Of a DNA stretch of 64,000 nt, positions 26,101 to 38,099 are shown in pieces. The stretch comes from Spirodela intermedia (Eukaryota; Streptophyta; Magnoliopsida; Alismatales; Araceae), in the NCBI GenBank assembly GCA_902729315.2, contig LR746267.1:6946424-7010423 (forward strand). The letters are read 5' to 3'. A program made the position numbers and the translations under genes. Under the pieces are notes generated by a model that saw nothing but the letters and a program-made list of their open reading frames with translations, ran no database searches and had not been told where the DNA came from. Within the stretch, counting starts at the first letter, position 1, and every line of letters begins with the position of its first letter.

Positions 26101-29100
26101 GCACTTGGAAGAAAGTCAATTACAATTTATCTCACTCAATCCACTTCAGGAAAGTTGGTCCAAATCGGAAAGAATTTTTTTCTTATCTTACATTCTTTCT
26201 TCTTTCCAGCTGTGCTCTCCAGTAAGTTTACCCGTCATTGTATCAAAAAATTATAATTATGCTAACGGGCTTGTTAATTTTCTCAGGTGCACACATTTGT
26301 ATGACACTCTGCGTCCAAAAATCGTTTATGAAGCGAATATCGATTCTCTTTGTGAACTTGTTGATATTCTTAAAGTGGAAATGTTAGGAGAGCAGCTTAG
26401 CAGACGAACCGAGTCATTAGCAGGGTTGCATCCCATATTTATAAGAATTCTGGGCGATGTTCATGAGAGACTGGCTTTCCGCGCTCGGACATATATTCAA
26501 GATGAGGTAACATGGAAATTTTCTTTTCCTTTTTGGTTCTGTCTCATATTTATCTTGGTATCCTAAATTTCGTTGATTTATTTTATTAAGTTGTCGCTCC
26601 CCCAGGTATTGTCAAATAAAGTTTTATCTCTATTGGATTTCTGTTGACATGCTCCGATGAATATTTGTCTGCTGAATGCCCCTGATAGGCTAGGAAGTTC
26701 TAAAAGATTCTGCCGCGTGCTTTAGCTTTAGATGAATAACATTTTTTTTCTGCTCGTGAATGTGAATAAAATAGATGGAGTGGAAAAAAAATTGCTGTAT
26801 AAAATCAGCTTTCCGGGGAAAAAAAATGTAGTTACATTGTGATATTTTGCAGAGTGCTAAGATCTCCATGTCTTTTGAGTGATTTTATTCGCAAATGATT
26901 TCTCTGGATGAGAACTATGCTAAGTTATAGATCCTCATTTTTCTATCTTTAGATACGGAAGTACTTTCCAGTTGATGATGACCTGGATTACCCTGCAAAA
27001 CTGAAGATACCTGCCGGGATACAACCAGAAGCAGCCGTAAGTGATTCTTCTTTTGGAATTCGGATTCTCCGCCCTTATTTGATGTGGTGCAAGAAAATCT
27101 TAAAATTTGACCTTTGTTTAATCTGCTGATTCCTGACCATTCTTTTGAATCTATCCCTGTTCTGTTTGAGATAACCAGTTATGCTTTGAAGGAACCAGAT
27201 AACTTCGTGATGATTTGTGCCTCCTCTTTTTTCCATATGTTTTTCTTTTTCACTAAATTTTTTCAAGGTTAAAGTCTATCAGTCTATTATTTTTATTCTC
27301 ATTTTAAGGCTGTGGACTAGCTATCCTTTACGTAAGTGTTGGAAGGAAGGGTATAAACAAAACTTCCTTGTGAGATAACCTGGTATTTGTATTGTACATT
27401 TACTAGTTTCATTTAGTATGGCTTCTTCTAGGTATTTTACTTGTAGGTATCTACAAAGTAATTGTAGAATTCAACTGTTGCATGCTTCACCACCATACAA
27501 GCTTGGACACAGTACCGTACAAGAAAATCTCTCAAAATAGTAACAAAAAACTGATCATAGGTGTCTTATTAAAGAGAACTCTGCCTGCAGGTTACTGAAA
27601 ACTCTAGCACGTTCGGAACTTGGTATCCGTCTCTGGAGAAAACAGTTTCACTTTTATCCAAGCTGTACCAACGTCTAGAACCTACAGTCTTTACTGGTTT
27701 AGCTCAGGTCAGGTGCAAGATTTGTTACAATTTCTCCTCACATTTCTTTTTGGTATGAAACATTCCTATACCAAAATGTTGCTGACATTCTTTCTGCAAT
27801 ATTTCCAGACAGCAGTGGAAGTTTGTTCCCAATCTATTCAGGTGCGTGTGAAACCTCATCATCTGTCGTTCCATTTATTCCATCTATGTCATCTTTTAAT
27901 ATATGTGAGTAATTACTTTTTCGTTTCTTATCCATGCTTTCTACTTTGGTTACAGAATGCTAGCAAACTTATTGCTAAAAGATCATCCCCGATGGATGGA
28001 CAGCTTTTCCTCATAAAACATTTACTCATTTTAAGAGAACAGGTGGCTAATTGTTCATATTTATTTCTTCCATTATATTCCTCATTATATACAAGGTCTC
28101 TCAGTTTAATATCATCAAGATCAGCTGTTCTAACACGAATCAATAATTTCTTCGAATTTCAGATTGCACCTTTTGACATTGAGTTCGCTGTCACATATAA
28201 GGAGCTGGATTTCTCTCATCTTCTGGTTAGTTTTCTATGGAAAATCTCTGGCCCGTACTCCATTAATTTTCTCTTTAGTCTTCTGTTATCATTTCTACAT
28301 TAATCTACTAGTCTGTTTATTTCCTAATGTCTGCTAATGTCCTAACTGTTGGGCTGTGACAAATGCGTTAGCTTTTACGTACCTGGGCTCTTTCTTTTTG
28401 AGCTCTTTTTTTGTTTTGGATATTCCGTCGAACTCATAACCTGTTGACTATGATGGTTTAAGCTATGCTTGTCCCATTTTTTATCCTATAATAACATCAT
28501 TGAACATGTATTTTGATTAAAACAGGTTTACTTTATGAGTCCGACACAAATGCTAGATATGAAAGTGTTCCCAACTTGGATGCATTGAATGACTCATTTG
28601 ACTCCCACGTGCTAGAACTTGATTGCAATGCACGCCTGCTGTCGAGATGTTTAACTCCCATGTTGCAAGTAGTGGTTGATTCAATTGGAACCTTTCAGCC
28701 ACTTTGCCATGTTTTTGATAAGTTTGTTCTCAGTGCTAAAAATAGACATTTGGATTCCATATTAGTTTCTGATACTTGTCTTATGTTTGATCACTTTCTG
28801 ATGTAGTAGACTAGTTGAACAGCTTGGGTGGTGTGGTGTTGGTGCACGTTTGTGTGAGGCATGTGGGCTTGGTCCACCAGAAAGAACCTCTCCAGGGCCA
28901 CACTTTTACCCAGCAAGAATAAGGCCACCTGAAAAGTACTGTGCCTATGACCTGTGTATTAGAGTTGTGAGAAGGGAGAGTCAACCGCTGCTGGTGTTCA
29001 CACCCCGACAAGATGCTATCGGTGAAGAGAGGTGCATCTCCAAGCTGGAATTAAACATCAGTGATACACAAACGGTGTAGTAGAAGAGAAAAAGCAGGAC

Positions 29101-31201
29101 AGAAAAATAGGTTTCGGCATTAGGAAGGCCATGTGGCCATCCAAAACCTCCTGCAGCTTTGGTGCAAGTAGTTGACTTTTCACTCCCTTTGCAGTGAGAA
29201 AGCATGGGACGTCAAATATATATTTATGCCTCAAGTAGGTTAGTCAACTTATTCCTAATTGGCAAATTAATCTTGCAGGAGCACCTGAGAAGAATACTGA
29301 GAGGCCAAGCGTCGGTATTCAACTGGCCAAATTCTACGTCCTTGGCAAGAACTTTATCACCGCGTGTTCTGGAGAGTCAGATAGATGCTAAGAAGGTGAG
29401 ACCCTACATTTCCTTCAATTTCTTAGTTTATTAGCCTAATGTTGAATAAATTAACTTGGGGTTTAATTATGCAAGCTACTCCAGTCTGTTCTTGCTGTTG
29501 CATTCTATCGTAGAGGCTCACTTAGAAAACATTACTCCAGCATATATTTTCGTTTTGAAATATCTTCTCTGACACAAATATTCTCGCTGTAAGAGCAAAA
29601 AGTCAACCATGTTGCTCCAAGTAAGTATAGGGAGAAAGTAAATGCATGGAATGATATCCTAACCTGGGATTATAGACAATCAAATCATACCAGATCTCCA
29701 TCTCCTTTTCTTCTGAGCTCAGATCATTTACAGCGATTTTTTCTATTTAGATGATGATGATGCCATGGATGCATTACGTCCTATCTGATGAGGCCTTTTC
29801 CCATCTAGCTTCAGCTAGCTTGGGGCTCATACCCGGAATAGAAAAGATTTGGCATAATTATCAATGCCAAAATTACTCAAAACTTCAGTGATTGGTCTTA
29901 GAAGAGCGCCTCTTGATGATAACCTAAGAACAGTTGTGTGCAATCTTGAGCAGTCCTAATCATTCATCTCAGATATACCATAAACAATTAGAAAATTAAT
30001 GGCCCCACTCTTTTGCTGACCAAGCTTTCGTTCTACTTCTGATACTAATACCATTCTGCAATGCAATTGAATCCTCCACGGCATCACGCAATTTTCGATT
30101 GATGGAAAATAATCGATCATTCAAGAAGGGTCTCTTCCCAATAATTATCCTCTGAAATATTTTATTATGTAATTTCATGGAGCAAAGCAAAGCAGTTGAC
30201 CTTCGGTTTTTCCTCTGCCACTTTTTTTTTTTTTTTACTGTGATAAAAATAAATAAACAACTAACTGGGGGATATTCCCACCTCTTGTCTTGATGTAGGA
30301 ACTCGAGAAGATTCTAAAAACGACTTGCGAAGAATTCATCATGTCTGTCACAAAGCTGGTCGTCGAACCCTTGCTTTCATTTGTTGCCAAGGTATCATGA
30401 ATTTTCCTCTTTTTTCTTTTTTTTTTTGGAGACCAATTATCTTAAATATCCCATCATATTAGAAAGATGCATTCGATCTTTTCCTCTAGCCCATTCAAAA
30501 AGAATAATATCATGCATTTTGCCAAGGTCAAGCTTCGCAATATAATGTGTTCTTGAGCGGCCAGTGATTTCTGAATTAAAAAAAAATAAAAATAGAAATT
30601 CATCGGCCGAACATATTTTTTCGGGGCAGGCGTCGGCTGTGAAGGTCGCATTATCCACGAGCAGCCCGGAGGGGAAATCGGACTCCATTCTGGCGAAGCC
30701 ACTCAAGAGCCAGGCCTTCGCGACGCCCGACAAAGTCGCTGAGCTGATTCAGAAGGTTCGTCACTCGAAAAATATCACCATTTTTCAACGCTGGAAAAGG
30801 TCAACCTTCCGAACACCCCAACACCCTCTTGACCTTCTTCTCTCTTTGGACAGGTTGGAGCAGCCATCGAGGAAGATCTTCGTAGAGCGATCGAGAAGCT
30901 GAAGCTGTACCTCGTGAATCCCCCCACTCAGATGATCCTCTTCAAACCCATCAGGTAACAAACCTTGGCCTAGTAGAAATATCTCTTATGTTCTTATTTA
31001 TTTATTTACTTATTGCCACCTGTCCATCCGACGATCGCCCACGTGGCGGATTTGCTCGTGTCACTCGGCAGGACCAACATCGTGGAGGCGCATCTGCAGC
31101 TGCAGTCCCTGCTGAAGGCCGAGTACTCCGAGGAGGAGATCCAGGGGGTGGCCTTGCCGCCCATCTCCCATCTCGAAGCCCAGCTCGACCAGCTTCTCTA
31201 G
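19270..31201 (+). CDS. COG3: Conserved oligomeric Golgi complex subunit 3
   Basis: COG3 is part of the hetero-octameric COG tether that captures retrograde vesicles at the Golgi. Twenty-five exons splice in frame: 19270-19377, 19991-20074, 20272-20379, 21592-21636, 21728-21802, 21945-22040, 23623-23700, 24038-24123, 24281-24347, 24489-24551, 24641-24742, 24994-25098, 25195-25287, 25751-25839, 26287-26506, 26953-27036, 27591-27707, 27809-27841, 27956-28042, 28163-28225, 29279-29395, 30299-30391, 30630-30755, 30854-30954, 31072-31201. The product is 789 aa (Arabidopsis about 784). Landmarks in order: [87 protein letters not shown]-like [64 protein letters not shown] and the [19 protein letters not shown] tail. 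The N-terminal third is predominantly helical and coiled-coil-like, as in the Sec34 family. It is peripheral, with no membrane segment. All predicted introns begin GT and end AG. Confidence 0.95.
19702..19747. repeat. Perfect 20-bp inverted repeat (hairpin) in COG3 intron 1
   Basis: The arms at 19702-19721 and 19728-19747 are exact reverse complements (core TGTGGAGGTTCGATGTAGA), separated by the six bases GAAAAT. The transcript would form an uninterrupted 20-bp stem. No target-site duplication or longer terminal repeat is visible, and the stem is shorter than a typical plant microRNA precursor. Confidence 0.85.
23056..23128 (+). repeat. Compound (CT)n-(CA)n microsatellite in COG3 intron 6
   Basis: A CT-rich tract at about 23056-23107 passes into (CA)n at 23110-23128. 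It lies inside the 1.6 kb intron between exons 6 and 7. The open frame across it is a repeat artefact. Confidence 0.85.
28226..29278. other. COG3 intron 20, with a block that looks inserted
   Basis: This 1.05 kb intron differs from the flanking AT-rich introns. At 28513-28806 it is open for 97 codons on the plus strand, and at about 28815-29180 it is markedly richer in G and C. I find no known protein motif in either part. A decayed mobile element is a possible explanation but is not shown by the sequence. Confidence 0.3.
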
Positions 31202-31204
31202 GCC

Positions 31205-31206
<2 letters not shown>

Positions 31207-31238
<32 letters not shown>
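31207..31238 (+). repeat. (CT)n microsatellite just after the COG3 stop codon
   Basis: A pure CT run starts six bases after the TAG at 31199-31201, so it should be transcribed in the 3' untranslated region of COG3. Confidence 0.85.
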
Positions 31239-31240
<2 letters not shown>

Positions 31241-31577
31241 CCTAGATCTGAGGATGGGATCGCGTGATCTGGAGGATGATGGGCGATGATGGGCGGTCCG
31301 ATTTGATCTCAGTTCGTGTGTCATCACCACGAGGGATGCAGAACATTGGTCACAACGAGCTCTGGCGGTCAACTCTGCTTCGTCTGGGGGGGGGCCCTTC
31401 TCTTTGTGAGCACAAATTGAGGGCATTCAATGCCGTCGTACTTTTTTAAAATACAACCTGAGAATCTTTCAGTTTGTGGAGCTGAAAACTCCACAAAACT
31501 CTGCCTCGTGGAGTTGCATGTGGACCCACGTTGGGCCAACTGTATTTGAAGAGGTGAGAGACACAACTCGGGGCGGT

Positions 31578-32429
31578 TCAGGCCCGACTTGCCGATGCCG
31601 CCGCCGTGGACGGTGAGGTTCCTCTGGGGCTGAATCGCCGCTGTAAGGCGGCTGTAGCCGTTGTGGACAGGAGCCTCCGGTGGATCGGAATTTGGAGCTG
31701 CTCCATGATGCTGATGAGGTGGGCGGCGATGGCGAGGCTGTTGCTCGTGTACTGCTTGGCGTTACGCATCGCCGCCACCATCTGCTCCCCGAAGTCTCCA
31801 CCAACGCCGTCGAACGAGTCGAGACAGGTCTCCTGATCGGTGAGGGCGGCGCTCAGCCAGGTTTTGAGATCGTCGATCTTCGAGGGGGTGAGCGTCTTCT
31901 CTCCCCCCACCGGCGGCGGGCGCAGCGACTCCAGAGACGCGTTCAGGTGATCGACGGCGCTGCTCAGCATCTCTTTGCAGACTTTCAGCGCCTCCACCGC
32001 TCTCTGGTCGGTGACGCCCTTCGAAATGGCGTCTGGCACGGTGGCGATCCGCGAGATCTCGTCCATGGCGACGCGCAGCGAGAGCTTGAAGATCTCCTCC
32101 GGATCGGAGGTGGAATTCGCGCCGACGGCGGAGAGGCTCGAGTAGCAGGAGGACTCCAGCTCCTTCCTCACCACGCTGCACACGGCCTTGACAGATCCCG
32201 TCCCTGCCGGCGAACCTACTCCTCCACCGGCGGAGGAGTAGCGATTCCCGCGCCCTGCGCCGCTGACGCCGACGACGACCAACACCACCGCCACGAGAAG
32301 CAGAAGAAGGACAGTCGAGAGACCGGCGATGGCGAGGCGGCGCTGCCGGTTTCTCTCCGGGAGCGCCCTCTCATCGGCGACGGCGACGGCGACCTTCCCG
32401 TAACCCCTTAGCGTTTTGACGGAATCCAT
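31578..32429 (-). CDS. Membrane-anchored pectin methylesterase inhibitor-like protein; probably a PME gene that lost its catalytic domain
   Basis: A single exon of 283 codons. Residues 1-16 (MDSVKTLRGYGKV...) match the cytosolic start of type I PMEs. Residues 32-57 form a hydrophobic signal anchor. Residues about 80-245 are a PMEI-like domain with the four conserved cysteines (C84, C95, C151, C202), FKLSLRVAMDEI and the WLSAALTDQETCLD block. The PME processing motif RRLL is present at 251-254, but instead of a catalytic domain the frame continues only 29 residues, rich in Ser, Ala and Arg. The next frame at that point reads NLTVHGGGIGKSG, faintly like the first catalytic-domain strand (NVTVAxDGSGxF), which suggests a frameshift. 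Downstream there are no catalytic motifs. The gene converges with COG3, with 376 bases between their stop codons. It could act as a true inhibitor of PME or be a non-functional remnant. Confidence 0.8.
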   Translation of the reverse strand: MDSVKTLRGYGKVAVAVADERALPERNRQRRLAIAGLSTVLLLLLVAVVLVVVGVSGAGRGNRYSSAGGGVGSPAGTGSVKAVCSVVRKELESSCYSSLSAVGANSTSDPEEIFKLSLRVAMDEISRIATVPDAISKGVTDQRAVEALKVCKEMLSSAVDHLNASLESLRPPPVGGEKTLTPSKIDDLKTWLSAALTDQETCLDSFDGVGGDFGEQMVAAMRNAKQYTSNSLAIAAHLISIMEQLQIPIHRRLLSTTATAALQRRFSPRGTSPSTAAASASRA

Positions 32430-32686
32430 CCTCCTGCCGCTTCTGGTTTAAGCCCGCGTTTTCTCTGCAGTGGGAACCTGTAGATGGAGTGGCATTTTAT
32501 TTATTGGCGCGGTGGGTGAGGGAGGGTCGTTGGTAGAAAAGGTCTCTAAAGCCCCCGAATACCACGGGATCCATGCACAGAAAAAGGGTATTATAGTCAC
32601 TTTCTATGGCAGTGGGCGCCGGTGCAACTAATTATATTACCTGTGAAAGGTGTTTTGGTAAAATACAGGTAGCGACAGGTTGCTCT

Positions 32687-32728
<42 letters not shown>

Positions 32729-32945
32729 CATTTGGATATTTGTCACTTCCGTGTTTGTGAAGAATAGATTATAAATTTATACACTTTAGGACGCACATTT
32801 TCACTTAATTACCAAAGGAACCAGCACCTCAAGCTTGTCGTCCAATGAACCAATCCGAACCTTCCGAGAAAAGACAGGATGAAAGCTAAGCAGCCTGCCT
32901 CGAGTGTCATCTCTCTCTCTCGCTGTCTCTCGACTCCTCTAATCG

Positions 32946-32992
<47 letters not shown>

Positions 32993-33404
32993 TTAGGTGC
33001 ATGCATGTAAGCAAGACGGGGTGCTTATTTTTTGGGTTTTTTTCTTACTCCTAATCCCGCCTGAAAATTAATTTGCGATATTTTCCGATTAAAGTTTCCA
33101 AGCGTCCCCCCACCCCCCGAATTTTTTTTTTAATATACGCCTCAGACTCCGAAGACATCCCTCATTTAAGTCAACAACAACGAAAAAGTTCAACATCTAA
33201 CATTGAAAGACACGCATTACGTCTAATCCAATGCTTTTTAGATTTTTTTTCTCCTTATTTGGACTGATTCATGCACTAAGCTGACACATATGGTGCCATA
33301 AATCAGTTGATTTAACTCGGATGGAGCAAGTTAACTCCATATTCCGTTAATTAATCCTAGACAATCCCTACAATGAGGGAGGCATATTCCATCTGGGTGA
33401 TGGT
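32430..33404. other. Upstream region of the PMEI-like gene, with microsatellites
   Basis: Contains (GA)n at 32690-32727 and CT tracts at about 32909-32930 and 32959-32987. The proximal few hundred bases should hold the promoter of the PMEI-like gene. No exon is recognisable. Confidence 0.5.
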
Positions 33405-33655
33405 TAATAATCCTCATAAGAATCTTGAGGAGAGAGGGAGGGCGGGAGGGAGGGAGGAAGAGAGAGAGAGAACCTAAAAATAATTCTTAGGAGAGAGAGA
33501 GAGAGAGAAAGAGAAAGAGAACCTTAGAATAATCCTCAAGAGAGAGAAACAATAATCCTTAGTAGGGAGAGAGATAGAGAGAACCTTAGAATAATCCTCA
33601 AGAGAGAGAGAGAGAGAACATCAAAACAATCCTCAAGAAAGGGAGAGAGATAGAG
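33405..33655. repeat. Degenerate minisatellite mixing an AATAATCCTCAAG module with GA runs
   Basis: At least six imperfect units are visible, beginning near 33405, 33471, 33519, 33549, 33579 and 33616. Each has a core like ACCTTAGAATAATCCTCAAG followed by a variable GA run. Two units (about 33519 and 33579) are nearly identical. Confidence 0.75.
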
Positions 33656-33689
33656 AACAAGAATATATAGAAATAAATCAACATCTATA

Positions 33690-36600
33690 CATATTTCTCA
33701 TGATGAACTAAATTATTAGCAAAATTAATAATTACTTTCTGTCACAACATAATTTAGGAGGAGATGAACTTAGAAAACCTGATTCTCATAATAAGATCAT
33801 AATAACAAACCATAAAAAATACTTTCTTGTATTTCTTTAAACTCTACTTGAATTATAGCATAGGCAACTGCACTTTGTTTTTTACTTCTCCATGTGGCCA
33901 TATTTCACCAACTAATGTATAATACCTTGAAATTTATGCATTAGCCCAATTCACATGTATAACATTTTATTTCAAGGTGTCTATGAGCAATATGAAGAAG
34001 ATCATTGCCTGGACATCTTTTGAGATATCAAAGTACACAAATTACAACTAGAATAGAAGTCATCCATAAATTGATTGACTACACTCACAACATAAGAAAT
34101 AGCTGGACGATTATGTAAAAGATATATGAATCATTCAACAAGTTGTTGATATTGTAGTTTATCTACTTGTTCTCTATTATCACTTGATAAGTAATGATTT
34201 TTCTCTATAAAAAATAATAGTTAGTCTTCAACTCATGACACTAGTTTTCATAAGAAAATCTAAGGTGTATTTTATTTAAGATAGAAAAATTCTTTTAGGA
34301 GATTGAGAGACTTTAATTATGAGAACGTAATTTAATCATCTCATATTATTATTTCAAAAGCTTGAGCCAATTAGATCTCTAATTTACTGATATTTCTAAC
34401 ATCATCTATTATAGTCATGATATCAACAACATGTACAATTAGGATGGTAATCATATGACAATTACATTGCAAGAAAAGAATATGATTTATATTACTTTTT
34501 TTATTTCCCCTTTTCATTATACTTTTTAAAAAAACAATCAAACCATGCTTGAGAAAAAAAATTAAGACTATAAAGTGACTATTTAAGTGGCATACCTTTT
34601 CAACTACTTGCGTAGTATAAGATATTCCTACCATTGTTCACAACACATGATATGAGAGTTGTTATTGAATTCATCTTGACATCATGTGCAAATGTTTCTT
34701 TATAATCTATCCCATGTATCTATGCATATTCTTTTGCAACTAAGCAAACTTTATATCGAAGCAAGCTTCCATGTCTTAATTTTTTTTAGTCATAACTTTC
34801 TTCCATTTTTCATCTTGTAATGTCATCTTTCAACCTGTGAGCATGAAAATTATCAACAATCATGTAACAAAACTTTGATTAGATGAAGATAAGAATTTCT
34901 ATGACACAATATTAGTGATGCCATGTTCATATCTTTCATCATCTTTGAAATGGATAGGTATACCAGTATAACAAGTAAACTTTATAGAGTTATAAGAATG
35001 TGTCAATCATTATTATCTTGAATAGAGGGACTACTTGATGAATAATGAGAATCACTTATTTCTAAGAAATAAGTAATAAATAATGATGATGTTGTTGTTA
35101 CTTTGAATGGTTATTTGACATATAAAAAATGGAGAACAAGTTCTTGTGAATAGGAATGAGCTTGTGACATTGATGTCTTTTGTTTTCATAAATTCTCAAC
35201 TTAAAAATCAGCACTCTTCTCAAAGTCATCATAAACTATGTGAGGAGTAGAAGAGAATCTGTTTTTAGGACATTTCTTGCTCCCCTTGTTTGCCATCATT
35301 ATATGCAGTAAGAGAAATTGAATATGAGTATTCATATAAAGGTTTTGATTCTCTAAATGTAACATCTAGACTAATTAATATTTTCTTCTCAATTAGACAC
35401 CAACACTTGGACCTTTTTTGTGTTGTAGAGTATTACACAAAAATGTATTAATGTAGATGAGGAACAAGGTTCCTCTACATGATTAATAATCTTATGTAAA
35501 AAAATATATCCAAAACTCATTATAAACACTTTAGGGGTATCTTATAACCTAAAATCTAAAGTGACACACGATTAATCAAATATGTTAGTGTCATAATTAC
35601 CTCATTATACAAAACTTAAGAAGAAGTTGATTATATCACTATTCTATTTTGAGATGAGGTATTTATGTATGTAGTTTGATGAATAATGTCATTATTACAC
35701 ATGTACTTTTGAAATTCTTTAAATGCATAGTCTACATCATTATCAAAGCAAATTATTTTAACTTTAGCTCCAAATTGTTTCCCAATCATATTATGAATTG
35801 AAATAAATATACACTTCTTTCTATTTCAACAAATATACCAATGTTGACCTACCAAAACAATCAATGAATATAACAAACCATCTATGACTAGAAATAACGG
35901 TTTGTACATGTGGTCCCCATACATATGAAAGCTTCAAAAGTATACCAAACAATCTGTCAACATATAGATATAAGTTTTTATATGTTTGGCTAATTTGCAA
36001 GCATCACACACTATTTTTTTTATTACATATCACATAAGTAGAAGAAAATAATTATTTCTTAAGTGAAAAAGGTGAATGACTAAATCATTTATGATGTAGA
36101 ATCAACTTCACCTCAATAAGAGACGAAGCCACAAAGCTAGTTTCAATATAGTTTTTGATCAATCCATCATTTAAATAGTGAAGTCAATCACACATTATTT
36201 CAGTCCCAAGTCTCTACCCTATGGAAGGCATGAAGCATGAGGAATTTGATGATAAAGATATTATTGTGGTATAATTTATAATCTCTTTACTAACAATTGG
36301 ATTCACTAGAAAGACTTGGTAGTAAAGCACACTTTGTTATGACAAGACCATGAAGTAAATTAGATAAAAAAATTAGATAAACTTCTCATGTGACTAGATG
36401 TCTTAGAATCAATTATCTAAAATGAAAAATCATTGCACATACGGACTAAGTTCTGACCTCTTCTATTTGTTTGAGTGAGGTTGTTGCGAGATGTAGTCTT
36501 TGAAGATTGTACTGAGGAAACCATCATAAAATTGTCACCATATGAAACCTACAAGTTGGATCTAAATTTTTGAATGAGTTTCTTTCTTGTGTTGTCAATT

Positions 36601-37740
36601 CTCACAGAAATCAAAAAATAAGTTTTTTTTTATTTCCTGAACCTTTATTGATTTGCGATCTCCTTCTATCACCAAAAGATCCATAACTACGTCTTTAAAG
36701 TCGCCTATGTAATTCATAGTAATATACTTTTATATAATCAAGTTTATGATAGAATACTTGACATATCAAAATCCTCATCCTTAAGAGAGTCCACCTCCTT
36801 GAGATATATTAGAATCACTAAAAAGAGGTGAAGGTCGTACTATCAATCCTAATCTAACAACTCTAATTATATATTGTATCTAAATATAGATGTGTTTATC
36901 TGCTAAGGATCATAAAGATGGACTTGTCAAGAGTAGGCCAATCTTGTGTGTTCAATATAGAAGAATGTTGATGCTCAAATTTTTTATTTAATATAATATA
37001 AGAAATCAATAAGATGTTGATGTTTCACCCAATTTTCGAAAATGACAACATTATAAGTGAGTTAGAGTAAAACTATTATGAAAATTGAAATCATTTCATA
37101 TCTTTTTAAACTCACCCACATATTTTGTCATAGACAGAACTTTTCAACTTTTAAGTTCCCTTTGTTTCTTGTGTGTATGAATATGATTACTTTTGTGAAA
37201 GTAAGTTTCTATTGTAACTTGTCATAAATTAATATGCATCAGTCGATTCGTCAACAGTTCTAGAATATTATGTTTCACAACTAGGGAATTATTTGAACTT
37301 CGCATCTTGAAAGTAATATCATCACCTATAAGCTTCTTCTTTGATACATTATACATGTCTTGAAATATAAAAAATATAAAGATATGGAACCACCAAAATT
37401 ATATAATTTTATTATACAATTATATCCTTCAGTTTTTATATCACCTTCGAGATCATGTAAATCAAGGACCAAAGATACATGATGTATCCAACTTAAATGT
37501 TTCAGATCTATTAAAATCAGTAGGATTATATGCTTACATCATCTCTATATTCTACACAATTAGAAATTGAGATTCAATCAACTTGACTAGTAATCTATCT
37601 GAAGGTTTCATTATTACTTAAGTTGTATCAGCTATTAAAATGGTGGGAAAAAAATATGTACAATGTCAAAGGTAGAAGAAGAACAATCTTGTCAATCCAA
37701 CTTAGCCACCAAGCCAAATACCGACTCACTTCAAAGGTGA
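33690..37740 (-). mobile_element. Decayed Ty1/copia retrotransposon, gag to RNase H, minus strand
   Basis: Reading the minus strand, copia landmarks appear in the correct order, separated by stops and frameshifts. A protease-like IIDSKTSSHM lies near 36.4 kb (usual form IIDSGASSHM, so the active-site Gly is lost). The integrase start CDACKLAKH is at about 35.97-36.01 kb, followed by FLVIDG and IGKQFGAKVKII near 35.75-35.9 kb. Reverse transcriptase follows: RYKVCLVAKEYA and IHGIDYKETFAHDVKMN at about 34.66-34.78 kb, then an unbroken 87-codon frame at 34371-34634 where the YVDD box reads HVVD. RNase H NMATWRSKKQSAVAYA lies at about 33.84-33.91 kb. Everything distal of the protease up to 37.7 kb is presumed gag; I see no clear LTR pair. 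The element lies between members of the PME cluster. Confidence 0.82.
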
Positions 37741-38099
37741 TTTATAGATATTCAGCTATATTGAAACACTTTTGTTGAAAGAGGTCCTGCAAACTATTGT
37801 TAAGGACATGACTTGTTGCACAATATGAAATAAAGAGTAGGGGAAGAGGAAGAACAGGTGGAAGCAATGAGTGGAATGTGCTTGTGGTATGAAAAGGAAA
37901 GAGTGAGAAGAGGTCCTTGAGCACTAAGAAAAATTTGGCTGCAAAAGAGGGAAAAACGAAAATCCTTCCCCATTTTGGCAGTAAGGTTTCGTATCCCCTT
38001 TTTCTCATTACTTCTCTTTTATAATAGAAGTCTTTAATGTCCCCAAAATACCCTTGACAGTAGGAAATGGGCACACTCCAGCAGTCAGGGGGGTTCCCT

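Noticed and set aside
31680-32411. 243-codon plus-strand frame opposite the PMEI-like gene
   Set aside because: GC-rich shadow of the minus-strand gene with no domain; codon composition follows the antisense of a Leu and Ala-rich protein.
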